Source: Streptomyces sp. NBC_01197
Lineage (GTDB): Bacteria; Actinomycetota; Actinomycetes; Streptomycetales; Streptomycetaceae
NCBI RefSeq assembly: GCF_036010505.1
Contig: NZ_CP108569.1
Location: forward strand, 4,568,001-4,632,000
Direction of reading: 5' to 3'
Length of the DNA stretch: 64,000 nt
Made by a program: the position numbers and the translations under genes. The notes below the pieces were generated by a model. It saw only the letters and a program-made list of their open reading frames with translations. It had not been told where the DNA came from and did no database searches. Positions 6,953-15,524 of this stretch are shown here, in pieces; the first letter of the stretch is position 1, and each line of letters opens with the position of its first letter.

Positions 6953-8722
6953 CTAGATCCAGGTGTTCAGCCACATCCGGTTGTTCCACTCGCTCAGCGG
7001 GATCGCATCCCCGGTGAACAGCGGCCAGAAATAAATGAAGTTCCACACGATCAGCAGCACCAGCACACCCGCACCGATCGCACCCACCGCCCTGCGCCGC
7101 TCGCTCGACCCGGGCGGTCCCAGGATCGCGCCGATCATCATGGCGACGGCCAGACACAGGAACGGCACGAAGACGACCGCGTAGAAGAAGAAGATCGTCC
7201 GCTGCTGGTACATGAACCAGGGCAGATACCCGGCCGCGATCCCGCACGCGACGGCCCCCGCCCGCCAGTCCCGGCGGAAGGCCCAGCGCCACAGGATGTA
7301 CAGGACAGCGAAGCACGCGGCCCACCAGAGCAGCGGGGTGCCGATGGCCAGCACCTCGCGGGCGCAGCTCTCGCCGCCCCGCGGGCAGCCGTCGGCACCC
7401 GGCTTCGGGGACTCGTAGAAGTACGAGACGGGGCGGCCCACCACGAGCCAGCTCCACGGGTTCGACTGGTACTGGTGCCCCTCCGTCAGATTGACGTGGA
7501 AGCTGTAGACCTCGGCCTCGTAGTGCCAGAAGCTGCGCAGTGACGCCGGGACCCAGCTCATGTCGAACTGCGGGAGATGGACCGTGCCGAGCACCGGCAG
7601 CTTGACGTGGTCGGGGGAGAGCCCGGCGCGCTGGTTCGCCCAGTCGCGGAAGTACCCGCCCTTGGTCACGAACCAGCCGGTCCAGGAGAGCATGTACGTC
7701 ACCACGGCGACCGGCACCGTCGAGACGAAGGCCGGCAGCAGGTCGTGGCGCAGGACGGCCCGGTACGGGCGGACGGCGCCGGCCGTGCGGCGGGCGCCCA
7801 CGTCCCAGAGCACCGACATCACCGCGAAGAAGACCAGGACGTAGAGGCCGTTCCACTTGGTCGCGGCGGACAGACCGAGCAGTACACCGGCGGCGATCCG
7901 CCAGGGCCGCGCGCCCAGCCGCAGCGTGCTCGCGACACCGCTGTCCGGCCGCAGCCCGCCCTCCTCGCCCGCCGGCAGGGCGGCGGCGAGCCGGGCCCGG
8001 CTTCTGTCCCGGTCGATCAGCAGGGCCCCGAAGGCCGCCACGACGAAGAACATCACGATCAGGTCGAGCAGCGAGGTGCGGCTCATGACGAAGTGCAGGC
8101 CGTCGACCGTCAGCAGCGCGCCCGCCAGACACCCCAGGAACGTCGAGCGCAGCAGCCGCCTGCCGATCCGGCAGATCATCAGCACCGAGAGCGTGCCGAG
8201 CAGCGCGGTCATGAAGCGCCAGCCGAACGGCGTGAACCCGAAGAAGTGCTCACCGATCCCGATGAGCCACTTGCCGATCGGAGGGTGCACCACATAGCCG
8301 GGGTCGGACGGCACCGAGACGTGCGAGGGGTTGGCCAGGATCGCGTTGTTGATGCTGTCCGGCCAGTGGCCCTCGTACCCCTGGTGGATCAGCGCCCAGG
8401 CGTCCTTCGCGTAGTACGTCTCATCGAATATCACGGCGTGCGGGCTGCCGAGATGCCAGAACCGCAGTACTCCGGCGACCAGCGTGACCAGCAGCGGACC
8501 GCCCCAGGCCGACCAGCGCAGCAGCCGCTCGGCGAAGGTGGGGGAGAGGCCGAGCACGGTCCACAGCTGCGGCCCGGGTGAGGCGTACGGCGGCACCAGT
8601 CGCTCGCGCAGACCCGTTTCGCGCGGGTCCGCGTACCCGAAGCGGCGCAGTCTGCGCCCCCAGGCGGGTGGCTGTTCCCCGGCGTCGTGGCCCTTCAGGG
8701 CTTGAGGCGCTGTACTCGTCAC
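6953..8722 (-). CDS. pmt: Protein O-mannosyltransferase (GT39, dolichyl/polyprenyl-phosphate-mannose dependent)
   Basis: 589 residues from the GTG at 8722. It is a polytopic membrane enzyme that moves mannose from a polyprenyl-phosphate donor to Ser/Thr of exported proteins. The first loop after helix 1 carries the acidic pair of the family (FDETYYAKDAW). Other typical parts are HPPIGKWLIGIGE, a middle ATKWNGLYVLVF helix and a C-terminal group of hydrophobic helices with WNFIYFWPLFTG. Length fits actinobacterial Pmt. Diverges from rsmI across a ~60-bp gap, an arrangement also found in mycobacteria (Rv1002c/Rv1003). Confidence 0.93.
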   Translation of the reverse strand: MTSTAPQALKGHDAGEQPPAWGRRLRRFGYADPRETGLRERLVPPYASPGPQLWTVLGLSPTFAERLLRWSAWGGPLLVTLVAGVLRFWHLGSPHAVIFDETYYAKDAWALIHQGYEGHWPDSINNAILANPSHVSVPSDPGYVVHPPIGKWLIGIGEHFFGFTPFGWRFMTALLGTLSVLMICRIGRRLLRSTFLGCLAGALLTVDGLHFVMSRTSLLDLIVMFFVVAAFGALLIDRDRSRARLAAALPAGEEGGLRPDSGVASTLRLGARPWRIAAGVLLGLSAATKWNGLYVLVFFAVMSVLWDVGARRTAGAVRPYRAVLRHDLLPAFVSTVPVAVVTYMLSWTGWFVTKGGYFRDWANQRAGLSPDHVKLPVLGTVHLPQFDMSWVPASLRSFWHYEAEVYSFHVNLTEGHQYQSNPWSWLVVGRPVSYFYESPKPGADGCPRGGESCAREVLAIGTPLLWWAACFAVLYILWRWAFRRDWRAGAVACGIAAGYLPWFMYQQRTIFFFYAVVFVPFLCLAVAMMIGAILGPPGSSERRRAVGAIGAGVLVLLIVWNFIYFWPLFTGDAIPLSEWNNRMWLNTWI

Positions 8723-8783
8723 CGCGCCATCGTAGGGAACCCGACTGTGAGAGTGGTGTGCACGGGGCTGGGAGAATGGAGTC

Positions 8784-9674
8784 GTGACAGGAATGCTGGT
8801 ACTCGCAGGGACCCCCATCGGTGACGTGTCGGACGCGCCGCCCCGGCTCGCCGAGGAGCTGGCGACGGCCGACGTCGTCGCCGCAGAGGACACCCGGCGG
8901 CTGCGCCGGCTGACCCAGGCGCTCGGCGTACAGACCACGGGACGCGTCGTCTCGTACTTCGAGGGCAACGAGACGGCCCGCACCCCGGAGCTGGTCGAGG
9001 CGCTGACCGGCGGCGCGCGGGTGCTGCTGGTCACGGATGCGGGGATGCCGTCGGTCTCCGACCCCGGCTACCGGCTGGTCGCCGCCTGCGTGGAGCAGGA
9101 CATCAAGGTCACGGCGGTTCCCGGCCCCTCCGCCGTGCTGACCGCGCTGGCGCTCTCCGGGCTGCCGGTCGACCGCTTCTGCTTCGAGGGCTTCCTGCCG
9201 CGCAAGGCGGGCGAGCGGCTCGGCAGGCTCCGCGAAGTCGCGGCCGAACGCAGGACGCTGGTGTACTTCGAGGCCCCGCACCGGCTGGACGACACCCTCG
9301 CCGCGATGGCGGAGGTCTTCGGCGACGACCGCAGGGCGGCGGTCTGCCGTGAGCTGACCAAGACGTACGAGGAAGTGAAGCGCGGGCCGCTCAAGGCGCT
9401 CGCCGAGTGGGCGGCGGAGGGCGTACGGGGCGAGATCACGGTCGTGGTCGAGGGCGCCCCCGAGGCGGGGCCGCAGGAGCTCGACCCCGCTGAGCTGGTG
9501 CGCAGGGTGCAGGTGCGCGAGGAGGCGGGGGAGCGGCGCAAGGAGGCCATCGCCGCGGTCGCCGCCGACGCGGGCCTGCCCAAGCGGGAGGTGTTCGACG
9601 CGGTGGTCGCGGCGAAGAACGCGGCGAAGGACGCGGCGAAAGACGCAGTGAAGGATGCGGCAAAGGGGCAGTGA
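8784..9674 (+). CDS. rsmI: 16S rRNA (cytidine-1402-2'-O)-methyltransferase RsmI
   Basis: 296 residues. Tetrapyrrole-methylase fold with the RsmI hallmarks: LVLAGTPIGDVSDAP at the start, AAEDTRRLRRL, TDAGMPSVSDPGY, VPGPSAVLTALALSGLP and ELTKTYEE. It methylates the ribose of C1402 of 16S rRNA using SAM. GTG at 8784 follows a GGGAGAATGGA ribosome site. The C-terminus ends in a Lys/Asp/Ala repeat (NAAKDAAKDAVKDAAKGQ), a charged helical tail beyond the usual fold. Confidence 0.95.
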   Translation: MTGMLVLAGTPIGDVSDAPPRLAEELATADVVAAEDTRRLRRLTQALGVQTTGRVVSYFEGNETARTPELVEALTGGARVLLVTDAGMPSVSDPGYRLVAACVEQDIKVTAVPGPSAVLTALALSGLPVDRFCFEGFLPRKAGERLGRLREVAAERRTLVYFEAPHRLDDTLAAMAEVFGDDRRAAVCRELTKTYEEVKRGPLKALAEWAAEGVRGEITVVVEGAPEAGPQELDPAELVRRVQVREEAGERRKEAIAAVAADAGLPKREVFDAVVAAKNAAKDAAKDAVKDAAKGQ

Positions 9675-9958
9675 AGGGCGCGGTGAAAAGCGCGTCCCGC
9701 GCTGTGCCGGACGGTGCCCGTGCGGCGGCGGAGAGTGGCCGTACGGCGTCGGCTCGGTGGTCCCGTGCCACCGGGAGGCAAAGGACCCGCGCGCTTGGCA
9801 AAGCGGGCAACGTGATCACGGGCCCTTTGGCCACGAGCAGGCCAAAACCGGTCCAATAGTAGGCAGCACCTGATGCATTCCGGGAGCCGGAGGCGTCCAC
9901 TGGGAAGTGGGACGGAATCGCCCCTCGGAAGGCTTGTCCGCGGACAAGAGGAGCTGGC

Positions 9959-10411
9959 ATGAGTGAGATAGTTGAAAGCACCGCCCATGAGGCATATTCC
10001 TTCGCCTGTATGCGGTGTGGCCATGGCTGGGAGCAGGCGTACGAGATTGAGCACCACGTCAATGCTTCCGGTGAGGCCTTTGTCGTATACCGGGCCGACG
10101 GCGAGCGGGTGCCCTCGCCGCTTTCCAATCCGAACTGTCTGAACTGCGGCGGTCACGTCGTACGCATCATGAGGTCGGGGCGGGTCTCATCGGTGCAGAA
10201 TCTGCTCCATTACACGGACGACGTCACGTCCGTGCCTGCCGGGGCGGGCAGCGTCACGTCCGTGCCTCCCGGAGCGCCCCGGGACACAGCGCGCCGGGGG
10301 GCCGGGTCCGCGGCAGCCGCCCAGCCCGCGGGCGGGGCGACCCCCGCACCCGGCGAGCGCCACCACTGGCAGCTCCGGGACCTGCTGCACCCCTTCCACC
10401 GCGGCGAGTAG
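9959..10411 (+). CDS. Zinc-ribbon protein, conserved in Streptomyces, unknown function
   Basis: 150 residues with two Cys pairs, CMRCGHGW near residue 17 and CLNCGG near residue 61, which can form a zinc ribbon. The second half is Pro/Ala/Gly-rich and disordered, ending in a short conserved-looking segment (HHWQLRDLLHPF). Start ATG at 9959 with AAGAGGAGCTGGC upstream. The 284-bp gap before it shows no gene I trust and probably holds the promoter. Confidence 0.75.
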   Translation: MSEIVESTAHEAYSFACMRCGHGWEQAYEIEHHVNASGEAFVVYRADGERVPSPLSNPNCLNCGGHVVRIMRSGRVSSVQNLLHYTDDVTSVPAGAGSVTSVPPGAPRDTARRGAGSAAAAQPAGGATPAPGERHHWQLRDLLHPFHRGE

Positions 10412-10495
10412 GCCGCTGGCACCGCGGATCGCGCTTCGCGCGGCGGCCCTCCCCCCGCCCCAGGAGGTGGGAGGTGCCCCATAAGATCGGGCGCC

Positions 10496-11377
10496 ATGAG
10501 CAAGGACTCCGCGCCGCCGCTGCCCGCACCGCTCGCCGTACCGGTGGCGGACTCGCACACCCATCTGGATATGCAGGACACCACCGTGGAGGAGGCCCTG
10601 ACCAGGGCCTCATCGGTCGGAGTGACCACCGTGATCCAGGTGGGGTGTGACGTGAAGGGCTCCCGCTGGGCGGCCGAGACGGCCGCCGCGTACGAGAACG
10701 TGCACGCCGCGGTCGCCCTGCACCCGAACGAAGCGCCCCGCATCGTGCTGGGGGATGAGGACGGCTGGTCGCGGCAGGGGTCCCGCGCCGCCGGCGGGGA
10801 CAGCGCCCTGGACGAGGCGCTCGGCGAGATCGACCGGCTGGCCGGGCTCCCGCAGGTGCGGGCCGTCGGCGAAACGGGCCTCGACTACTTCCGGACCGGG
10901 CCGGAGGGCGTGGCTGCCCAGGAACGCTCGTTCCGGGCGCACATCGAGATGGCGAAAAGGCATGGCAAGGCGCTGGTTATTCACGACCGCGAGGCCCACG
11001 CCGACGTACTCCGCATTCTGGCGGAGGAAGGGGCTCCGGACCGCACCGTATTCCACTGCTATTCCGGTGACGCCGAAATGGCCGAAGTCTGCGCGGCCCG
11101 CGGCTATTTCATGTCCTTCGCGGGAAACATGACGTTCAAGAACGCCCAGCCGCTGCGTGACGCACTCGCCGTCGCCCCCACGGAACTCGTCCTTGTCGAA
11201 ACGGACGCGCCTTTTCTTACCCCCGTCCCCTACCGGGGCCGGCCGAATGCGCCGTATCTCATTCCCGTGACGGTGCGGGCGATGGCGGCGGTGCGGAACA
11301 CCGGCGAGGACGAACTGGCCGCCGCGATCATGGCCAATACGGTCCGGGCGTTCGGCCTGGACGGCGACACCGTGTGA
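10496..11377 (+). CDS. tatD: TatD-family metal-dependent DNase/hydrolase
   Basis: 293 residues. TIM-barrel metallohydrolase with metal motifs ADSHTHLD at the N-terminus, an acidic GETGLDYF strand, KALVIHDREAH, VFHCYSGD and ETDAPFLTPVPYRG. TatD proteins have 3'-5' exonuclease activity on DNA and are linked to repair and quality control. An insert near residue 90 (DEDGWSRQGS) is somewhat longer than in E. coli. Located upstream of ksgA-ispE as in many actinobacteria, but without rpfB between them. Confidence 0.92.
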   Translation: MSKDSAPPLPAPLAVPVADSHTHLDMQDTTVEEALTRASSVGVTTVIQVGCDVKGSRWAAETAAAYENVHAAVALHPNEAPRIVLGDEDGWSRQGSRAAGGDSALDEALGEIDRLAGLPQVRAVGETGLDYFRTGPEGVAAQERSFRAHIEMAKRHGKALVIHDREAHADVLRILAEEGAPDRTVFHCYSGDAEMAEVCAARGYFMSFAGNMTFKNAQPLRDALAVAPTELVLVETDAPFLTPVPYRGRPNAPYLIPVTVRAMAAVRNTGEDELAAAIMANTVRAFGLDGDTV

Positions 11378-11500
11378 GGTCCGGTGCGAGCGGGATGTGA
11401 GCGGGTCCGACAGGGATGCGGGCGGGGCGCGATGGGGGTGCGGGCGGGGTGCGCGCCCAGCGCGCGCCCGGGGGTCTCCGCGCGGCCGTAGGCTTGACGG

Positions 11501-12412
11501 GTGAGCAGCACTGAACCCGAGGTATCCGAACCCGCGGCCTCCGAAGTCTCCGACGCCCTTCTGGGCCCCGCCGACATCCGCGAACTGGCCACCGCGCTCG
11601 GCGTACGCCCGACCAAGCAGCGCGGCCAGAACTTCGTCATCGACGCCAACACGGTACGCAGGATCGTCCGGACGGCCGAGGTGACCCGGGACGACGTCGT
11701 CGTGGAGGTCGGCCCCGGCCTCGGTTCGCTGACCCTGGCGCTCCTCGAAGCGGCCGACCGGCTGGTCGCCGTCGAGATCGACGACGTGCTGGCGGGTGCG
11801 CTCCCCGCGACGGTCGAGGCCAGGCTGCCCGCCCGCGCCGACCGCTTCACGCTCGTCCACTCCGACGCGATGCAGGTCACCGAGCTCCCCGGCCCGCCGC
11901 CCACGGCGCTGGTCGCGAACCTCCCGTACAACGTGGCGGTCCCGGTGCTGCTGACGATGCTGGCCCGGTTCCCCTCGATCGAGCGGACGCTGGTGATGGT
12001 CCAGGCGGAGGTCGCCGACCGGCTCGCGGCCGAGCCCGGCAGCAAGGTGTACGGGGTGCCGTCGGTCAAGGCCAACTGGTACGCGCACGTCAAGCGGGCC
12101 GGATCCATCGGCCGCAATGTGTTCTGGCCGGCCCCGAACGTGGACTCGGGCCTGGTGTCGATGGTCCGCCGCACCGAACCGGTCGCGACCACGGCCACCA
12201 AGGAAGAGGTCTTCGCGGTCGTCGACGCGGCGTTCGCGCAGCGCCGCAAGACCCTCCGCGCCGCGCTGGCCGGCTGGGCGGGGTCGGCGCCCGCGGCCGA
12301 GGCCGCGCTGGTCGCCGCCGGGATCTCGCCGCAGGCGCGCGGGGAGTCGCTGACGGTGGAGGAGTTCGCCCGGATCGCGGAGGGCAGGACAGCCGCGGAG
12401 GGCAAGGCATGA
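11501..12412 (+). CDS. ksgA: 16S rRNA dimethyladenosine transferase
   Basis: 303 residues, GTG start. Rossmann-fold rRNA methyltransferase (RsmA/KsgA) that dimethylates A1518 and A1519 of 16S rRNA. Seen motifs: [18 protein letters not shown], the SAM site [19 protein letters not shown], and the catalytic [13 protein letters not shown]. The first ~25 residues are a Streptomyces-type acidic extension. Overlaps ispE by four bases (ATGA), so the two are co-translated. Confidence 0.96.
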   Translation: MSSTEPEVSEPAASEVSDALLGPADIRELATALGVRPTKQRGQNFVIDANTVRRIVRTAEVTRDDVVVEVGPGLGSLTLALLEAADRLVAVEIDDVLAGALPATVEARLPARADRFTLVHSDAMQVTELPGPPPTALVANLPYNVAVPVLLTMLARFPSIERTLVMVQAEVADRLAAEPGSKVYGVPSVKANWYAHVKRAGSIGRNVFWPAPNVDSGLVSMVRRTEPVATTATKEEVFAVVDAAFAQRRKTLRAALAGWAGSAPAAEAALVAAGISPQARGESLTVEEFARIAEGRTAAEGKA

Positions 12413-13356
12413 CAGTCCACGACGGCACGGCCCACGCCGCTACGGAGAACGCCGCTACGGAGAACACCGCAGGCGTCACCGTCCGCGTCCCCGCCAAGGT
12501 CAACGTCCAGCTCGCGGTGGGCGGCGCGCGCCCCGACGGCTACCACGACCTGGCCAATGTCTTCCTCGCGGTGTCGCTCTACGACGAGGTCACCGTCGTC
12601 CCGGCCGACACCCTGCGCATCACCTGCACCGGCCCCGGCGCCGACCTGGTCCCCCTGGACCGTACGAACCTGGCGGCGCGGGCGGCCGAACTGCTCGCGG
12701 CCCGGCGCGGTATCGAGCCCCACGTGCACATCCACATCGCCAAGGACATCCCCGTCGCGGGCGGCATGGCGGGCGGCAGCGCGGACGGCGCGGGCGCCCT
12801 GCTGGCCTGTGACGCACTCTGGTCCACGGGCGCCTCGCGCGACGAACTCCTCGGCATGTGCGCCGAGTTGGGCAGTGATGTGCCCTTCAGCCTGGTCGGC
12901 GGAGCGGCGCTCGGCACCGGCCGGGGCGAGCGGCTGACGCCCCTGGAGCTGGGCGGCGCGTTCCACTGGGTGTTCGCGATGGCCGACGGAGGGCTCTCCA
13001 CCCCGACGGTCTTCCGCGAGTTCGACCGCCTCACCCCGGACGCCGGTCCGCCGCAGGCGTCACCGGAGCTGATCGACGCACTGCGCACCGGCGACACGGT
13101 GGCCCTGGCGGGCGCCCTGTCCAACGACCTTCAGCCGGCCGCGCTCTCCCTGCGCCCCTCGCTGGCGGACACACTCGCAGCGGGCACGGCGGCCGGCGCA
13201 CTGGCCGCACTGGTCTCTGGCTCGGGCCCGACGACGGCATTCCTGGCGAAGGACGCGGACGCGGCGGAGCGGATCGCGACGGAGCTGCTGGAGTCGGGGA
13301 CGTGCAGGTCCGCGCGGGTCGCGGTGTCGGGAGTGGCGGGGGCGACGGTCCTCTGA
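12409..13356 (+). CDS. ispE: 4-diphosphocytidyl-2-C-methyl-D-erythritol kinase
   Basis: 315 residues. GHMP kinase of the non-mevalonate isoprenoid pathway, phosphorylating CDP-methylerythritol. The catalytic lysine motif is near the N-terminus ([13 protein letters not shown]), the glycine-rich ATP loop is [17 protein letters not shown], and the C-terminal GHMP motif is [14 protein letters not shown] ~20-residue Ala/Thr/Glu-rich N-terminal leader contains a tandem [15 protein letters not shown] repeat. Start ATG overlaps the ksgA stop. Confidence 0.96.
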   Translation: MTVHDGTAHAATENAATENTAGVTVRVPAKVNVQLAVGGARPDGYHDLANVFLAVSLYDEVTVVPADTLRITCTGPGADLVPLDRTNLAARAAELLAARRGIEPHVHIHIAKDIPVAGGMAGGSADGAGALLACDALWSTGASRDELLGMCAELGSDVPFSLVGGAALGTGRGERLTPLELGGAFHWVFAMADGGLSTPTVFREFDRLTPDAGPPQASPELIDALRTGDTVALAGALSNDLQPAALSLRPSLADTLAAGTAAGALAALVSGSGPTTAFLAKDADAAERIATELLESGTCRSARVAVSGVAGATVL

Positions 13357-13365
13357 GCTACCGAA

Positions 13366-13390
13366 GCGACCCGGGAGACGGCCGGGTCGC
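13366..13390 (+). terminator. Terminator after ispE
   Basis: GCGACCCGG, seven-base loop, CCGGGTCGC, ten bases past the ispE stop. It closes the ksgA-ispE unit and marks the left border of the accessory enzyme cluster. The following ~240 bp hold no gene but show a second small inverted repeat (CTCGG-acta-CCGAG, 13508-13521) and presumably the cluster promoter. Confidence 0.7.
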
Positions 13391-13629
13391 CGCCGGGTTA
13401 CCACCGGGCTGCTGAGACACAAGCCGAGACACAAGGGGTGCAATCGCGCCATTGATGCGCCATTGCCAAAGGCCCTCTTCCCCCTGCTCCGGTGGGCAGG
13501 CAAGAATCTCGGACTACCGAGCTGGGAACGCAGCGTGCACGGATGAACACTCCTGGGAGTGGAGTGGCATGTGCGCACGCATCGCTGTGCATGTCCCGCA
13601 CAGCGCAAGACGATCTCTAGGAGTGGTCC

Positions 13630-14793
13630 ATGGTCGCCCGTCATGACTACCCGGTAATCGATGCCGACAGCCACATCGTCCTTCCCGACTCCGATCAGTG
13701 GTGGCGCGGAAGGATTCCGGAGAAGTACGCGGCATGGATGCCGCAGTACCAGGACGACGTGCTGATCGCGGAGGGCCGCGTCATCGAAGGGCCGTCGGCG
13801 ACCTTCCACGGCAAGCCCACCCAGGCCGCCTGGTTCGGCAGCACCCAGGGGGCCACGTACACGCCGGGCAGCTGGGCGTTCGACGACCCGGCGACCGTGG
13901 AAGTGCTCGACGCACTGCGGCGCGGAGGCCTGGACCCGCAGGACCGCCTCACAGCGATGGACCGCGAAGGGATATCCCAGGCCTACATCTTTCCCTCCAA
14001 GGTCCTGGGACTCCTGCCCGCCCTGCGCAGCTCAGCCTTCGCCCATGAGGTGACCAAGGCGTACAACGACTGGGCGGTCGAGTACTGCTCGGCGGAGACC
14101 AGCAGACTGCTTCCCGTCGCCGCGCTGCCCCAGCACGACATCGTGCTCGCCCTCGACGAGGCACGCCGGGCACTCGTCAACGGGGTCCGTACGGTCATCC
14201 TGCGGCCCAATACCGTGGCCGGCACCAATGTCGACGACCCGGTGTACGAAGCTCTCTGGGCGTTCTGCGAGAGCAACGGGATGGCGGTCTGCTTCCACGA
14301 AGGGTTCGGCGTCGCCCGCATTCCCCGCATCGGTACGGAGCGTACGCACGACACCATGCAGGGCCATCTGGTCAGCCACACCTTCGAGCACATGGCGGCC
14401 GTCATGCTGCTCATCACGGGCGGAGTGATGGAGCGGTACCCGGCTCTCAATTTCGCCTTCATGGAAACCGGCGCGGGCTGGGCCCCGTTCTGGCTGAACC
14501 GTATGGACGACCACGTCGAACAGTTCGCCAAGGACCGCGAACCGCTGCCGGAGAAGCCCAGCACCTATTTCAAGCGCCAGTGTTATCTGGGCGTGGAACC
14601 CGAGGACCCGCTGCTCCCGATGCTCGTGGAACAGGGCCTGGAGGAAAACCTTCTGTTTGCGAGCGACTTCCCGCACTTCGATGCCAAATTCCCCGGGGCG
14701 GTGACGTCCCTGACCGAACGGGGCGATCTCAGCGGGGCGGTGAAGCGCAAAATCCTCTGCGACAACGCACGCCGCTTCTTCGGGGCCGCCTGA
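13630..14793 (+). CDS. Amidohydrolase (ACMSD-like, PF04909 type)
   Basis: 387 residues. TIM-barrel metal hydrolase/decarboxylase with the N-terminal metal motif VIDADSHIVLP, a mid-barrel CFHEGFG, SHTFEHMAAV and the C-terminal metal ligand motif FASDFPHFDAKFPG, then DNARRFFG. The family includes decarboxylases and C-C or C-N hydrolases acting on small acids and phenolic substrates. Start ATG at 13630 has TAGGAGTGGTCC upstream. First of four rightward genes coupled with a methyltransferase (TGATG overlap). Substrate unknown. Confidence 0.85.
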   Translation: MVARHDYPVIDADSHIVLPDSDQWWRGRIPEKYAAWMPQYQDDVLIAEGRVIEGPSATFHGKPTQAAWFGSTQGATYTPGSWAFDDPATVEVLDALRRGGLDPQDRLTAMDREGISQAYIFPSKVLGLLPALRSSAFAHEVTKAYNDWAVEYCSAETSRLLPVAALPQHDIVLALDEARRALVNGVRTVILRPNTVAGTNVDDPVYEALWAFCESNGMAVCFHEGFGVARIPRIGTERTHDTMQGHLVSHTFEHMAAVMLLITGGVMERYPALNFAFMETGAGWAPFWLNRMDDHVEQFAKDREPLPEKPSTYFKRQCYLGVEPEDPLLPMLVEQGLEENLLFASDFPHFDAKFPGAVTSLTERGDLSGAVKRKILCDNARRFFGAA

Positions 14794-15458
14794 TGCAGCC
14801 GTCGGTTCCCCCTCTCGGCCCGCGGACCGAAGCGGTGCTGGCCGGACTCGAAGCCCGTTCCCGCAAGGAGCAGCAGCAGCTCGAAGTGTTGCGCGAGGCC
14901 GGCGGCACGGCGCTGCGCGAGCGTGCGGGGTCCTTCATGCTGGACGTGGGCCCCGAGGTCGGTCTCTTCCTGAACACGCTGGTCAGGGCGGTCGGCGCCC
15001 GGACGGTCGTCGAGATCGGCGGCTCGGTGGGCTACTCCACGGTGTGGCTCGCGGAGGCAGTGCACGCCACCGGCGGGCGCCTCTACTCGATCGAGGTCGA
15101 CAAGGACAAGCAGGACGAGCAGCGCGCGAACCTGACGGCCGCGGGACTGGACGCCCACGTGGAACTGACCACCCGTGAAGCCCCCGAACTGCTGCCGTCC
15201 CTTCCGGGCCCGGTGGACCTCGTACTGCTCGACCACTGGAAGGAGTTGTACATCCGGGACTTCGAAGCGTGCTGGCCGGTACTGCGCCCCGGCGGGCTGA
15301 TCGTGGCCGACAACGTGCTGGTGCCGCAGAAGAATTCCGAGGTGATCGCACGCTATCGCCGTCATATCAGCGGACTCTCCGACGCGCAGAGCCAAATGCT
15401 CGCAGTGGGCGACGGACTCGAAGTCACTACAAAGCGTGAAAACGTTCCCCGTGGCTGA
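14793..15458 (+). CDS. Catechol O-methyltransferase-like SAM enzyme
   Basis: 221 residues from the ATG at 14793, which overlaps the amidohydrolase stop. Class I SAM fold: VVEIGGSVGYSTVWLAEA for SAM binding and YSIEVDKDK after it. The stretch LLDHWKELYIRDFEACWPVL followed by GGLIVADNVLVP closely resembles the LDHWKDRYLPD and LLADNV region of animal COMT, whose Asp and Asn bind Mg2+. This suggests methylation of a vicinal diol or catechol-like oxygen, unproven for this pathway. The C-terminus (DGLEVTTKRE) also fits COMT. Confidence 0.8.
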   Translation: MQPSVPPLGPRTEAVLAGLEARSRKEQQQLEVLREAGGTALRERAGSFMLDVGPEVGLFLNTLVRAVGARTVVEIGGSVGYSTVWLAEAVHATGGRLYSIEVDKDKQDEQRANLTAAGLDAHVELTTREAPELLPSLPGPVDLVLLDHWKELYIRDFEACWPVLRPGGLIVADNVLVPQKNSEVIARYRRHISGLSDAQSQMLAVGDGLEVTTKRENVPRG

Positions 15459-15524
15459 GTGAGTCGCACCCCCGGACTCTAACCTCTGCTCCGACACCGT
15501 CCGGCACTGAGCAAAGGCTTGTAC

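Noticed and set aside
9671..9859. 62-residue basic reading frame overlapping the rsmI stop
   Set aside because: The ATGA-like overlap is tempting, but there is no proper ribosome site or conserved-looking sequence and GC3 is mixed.
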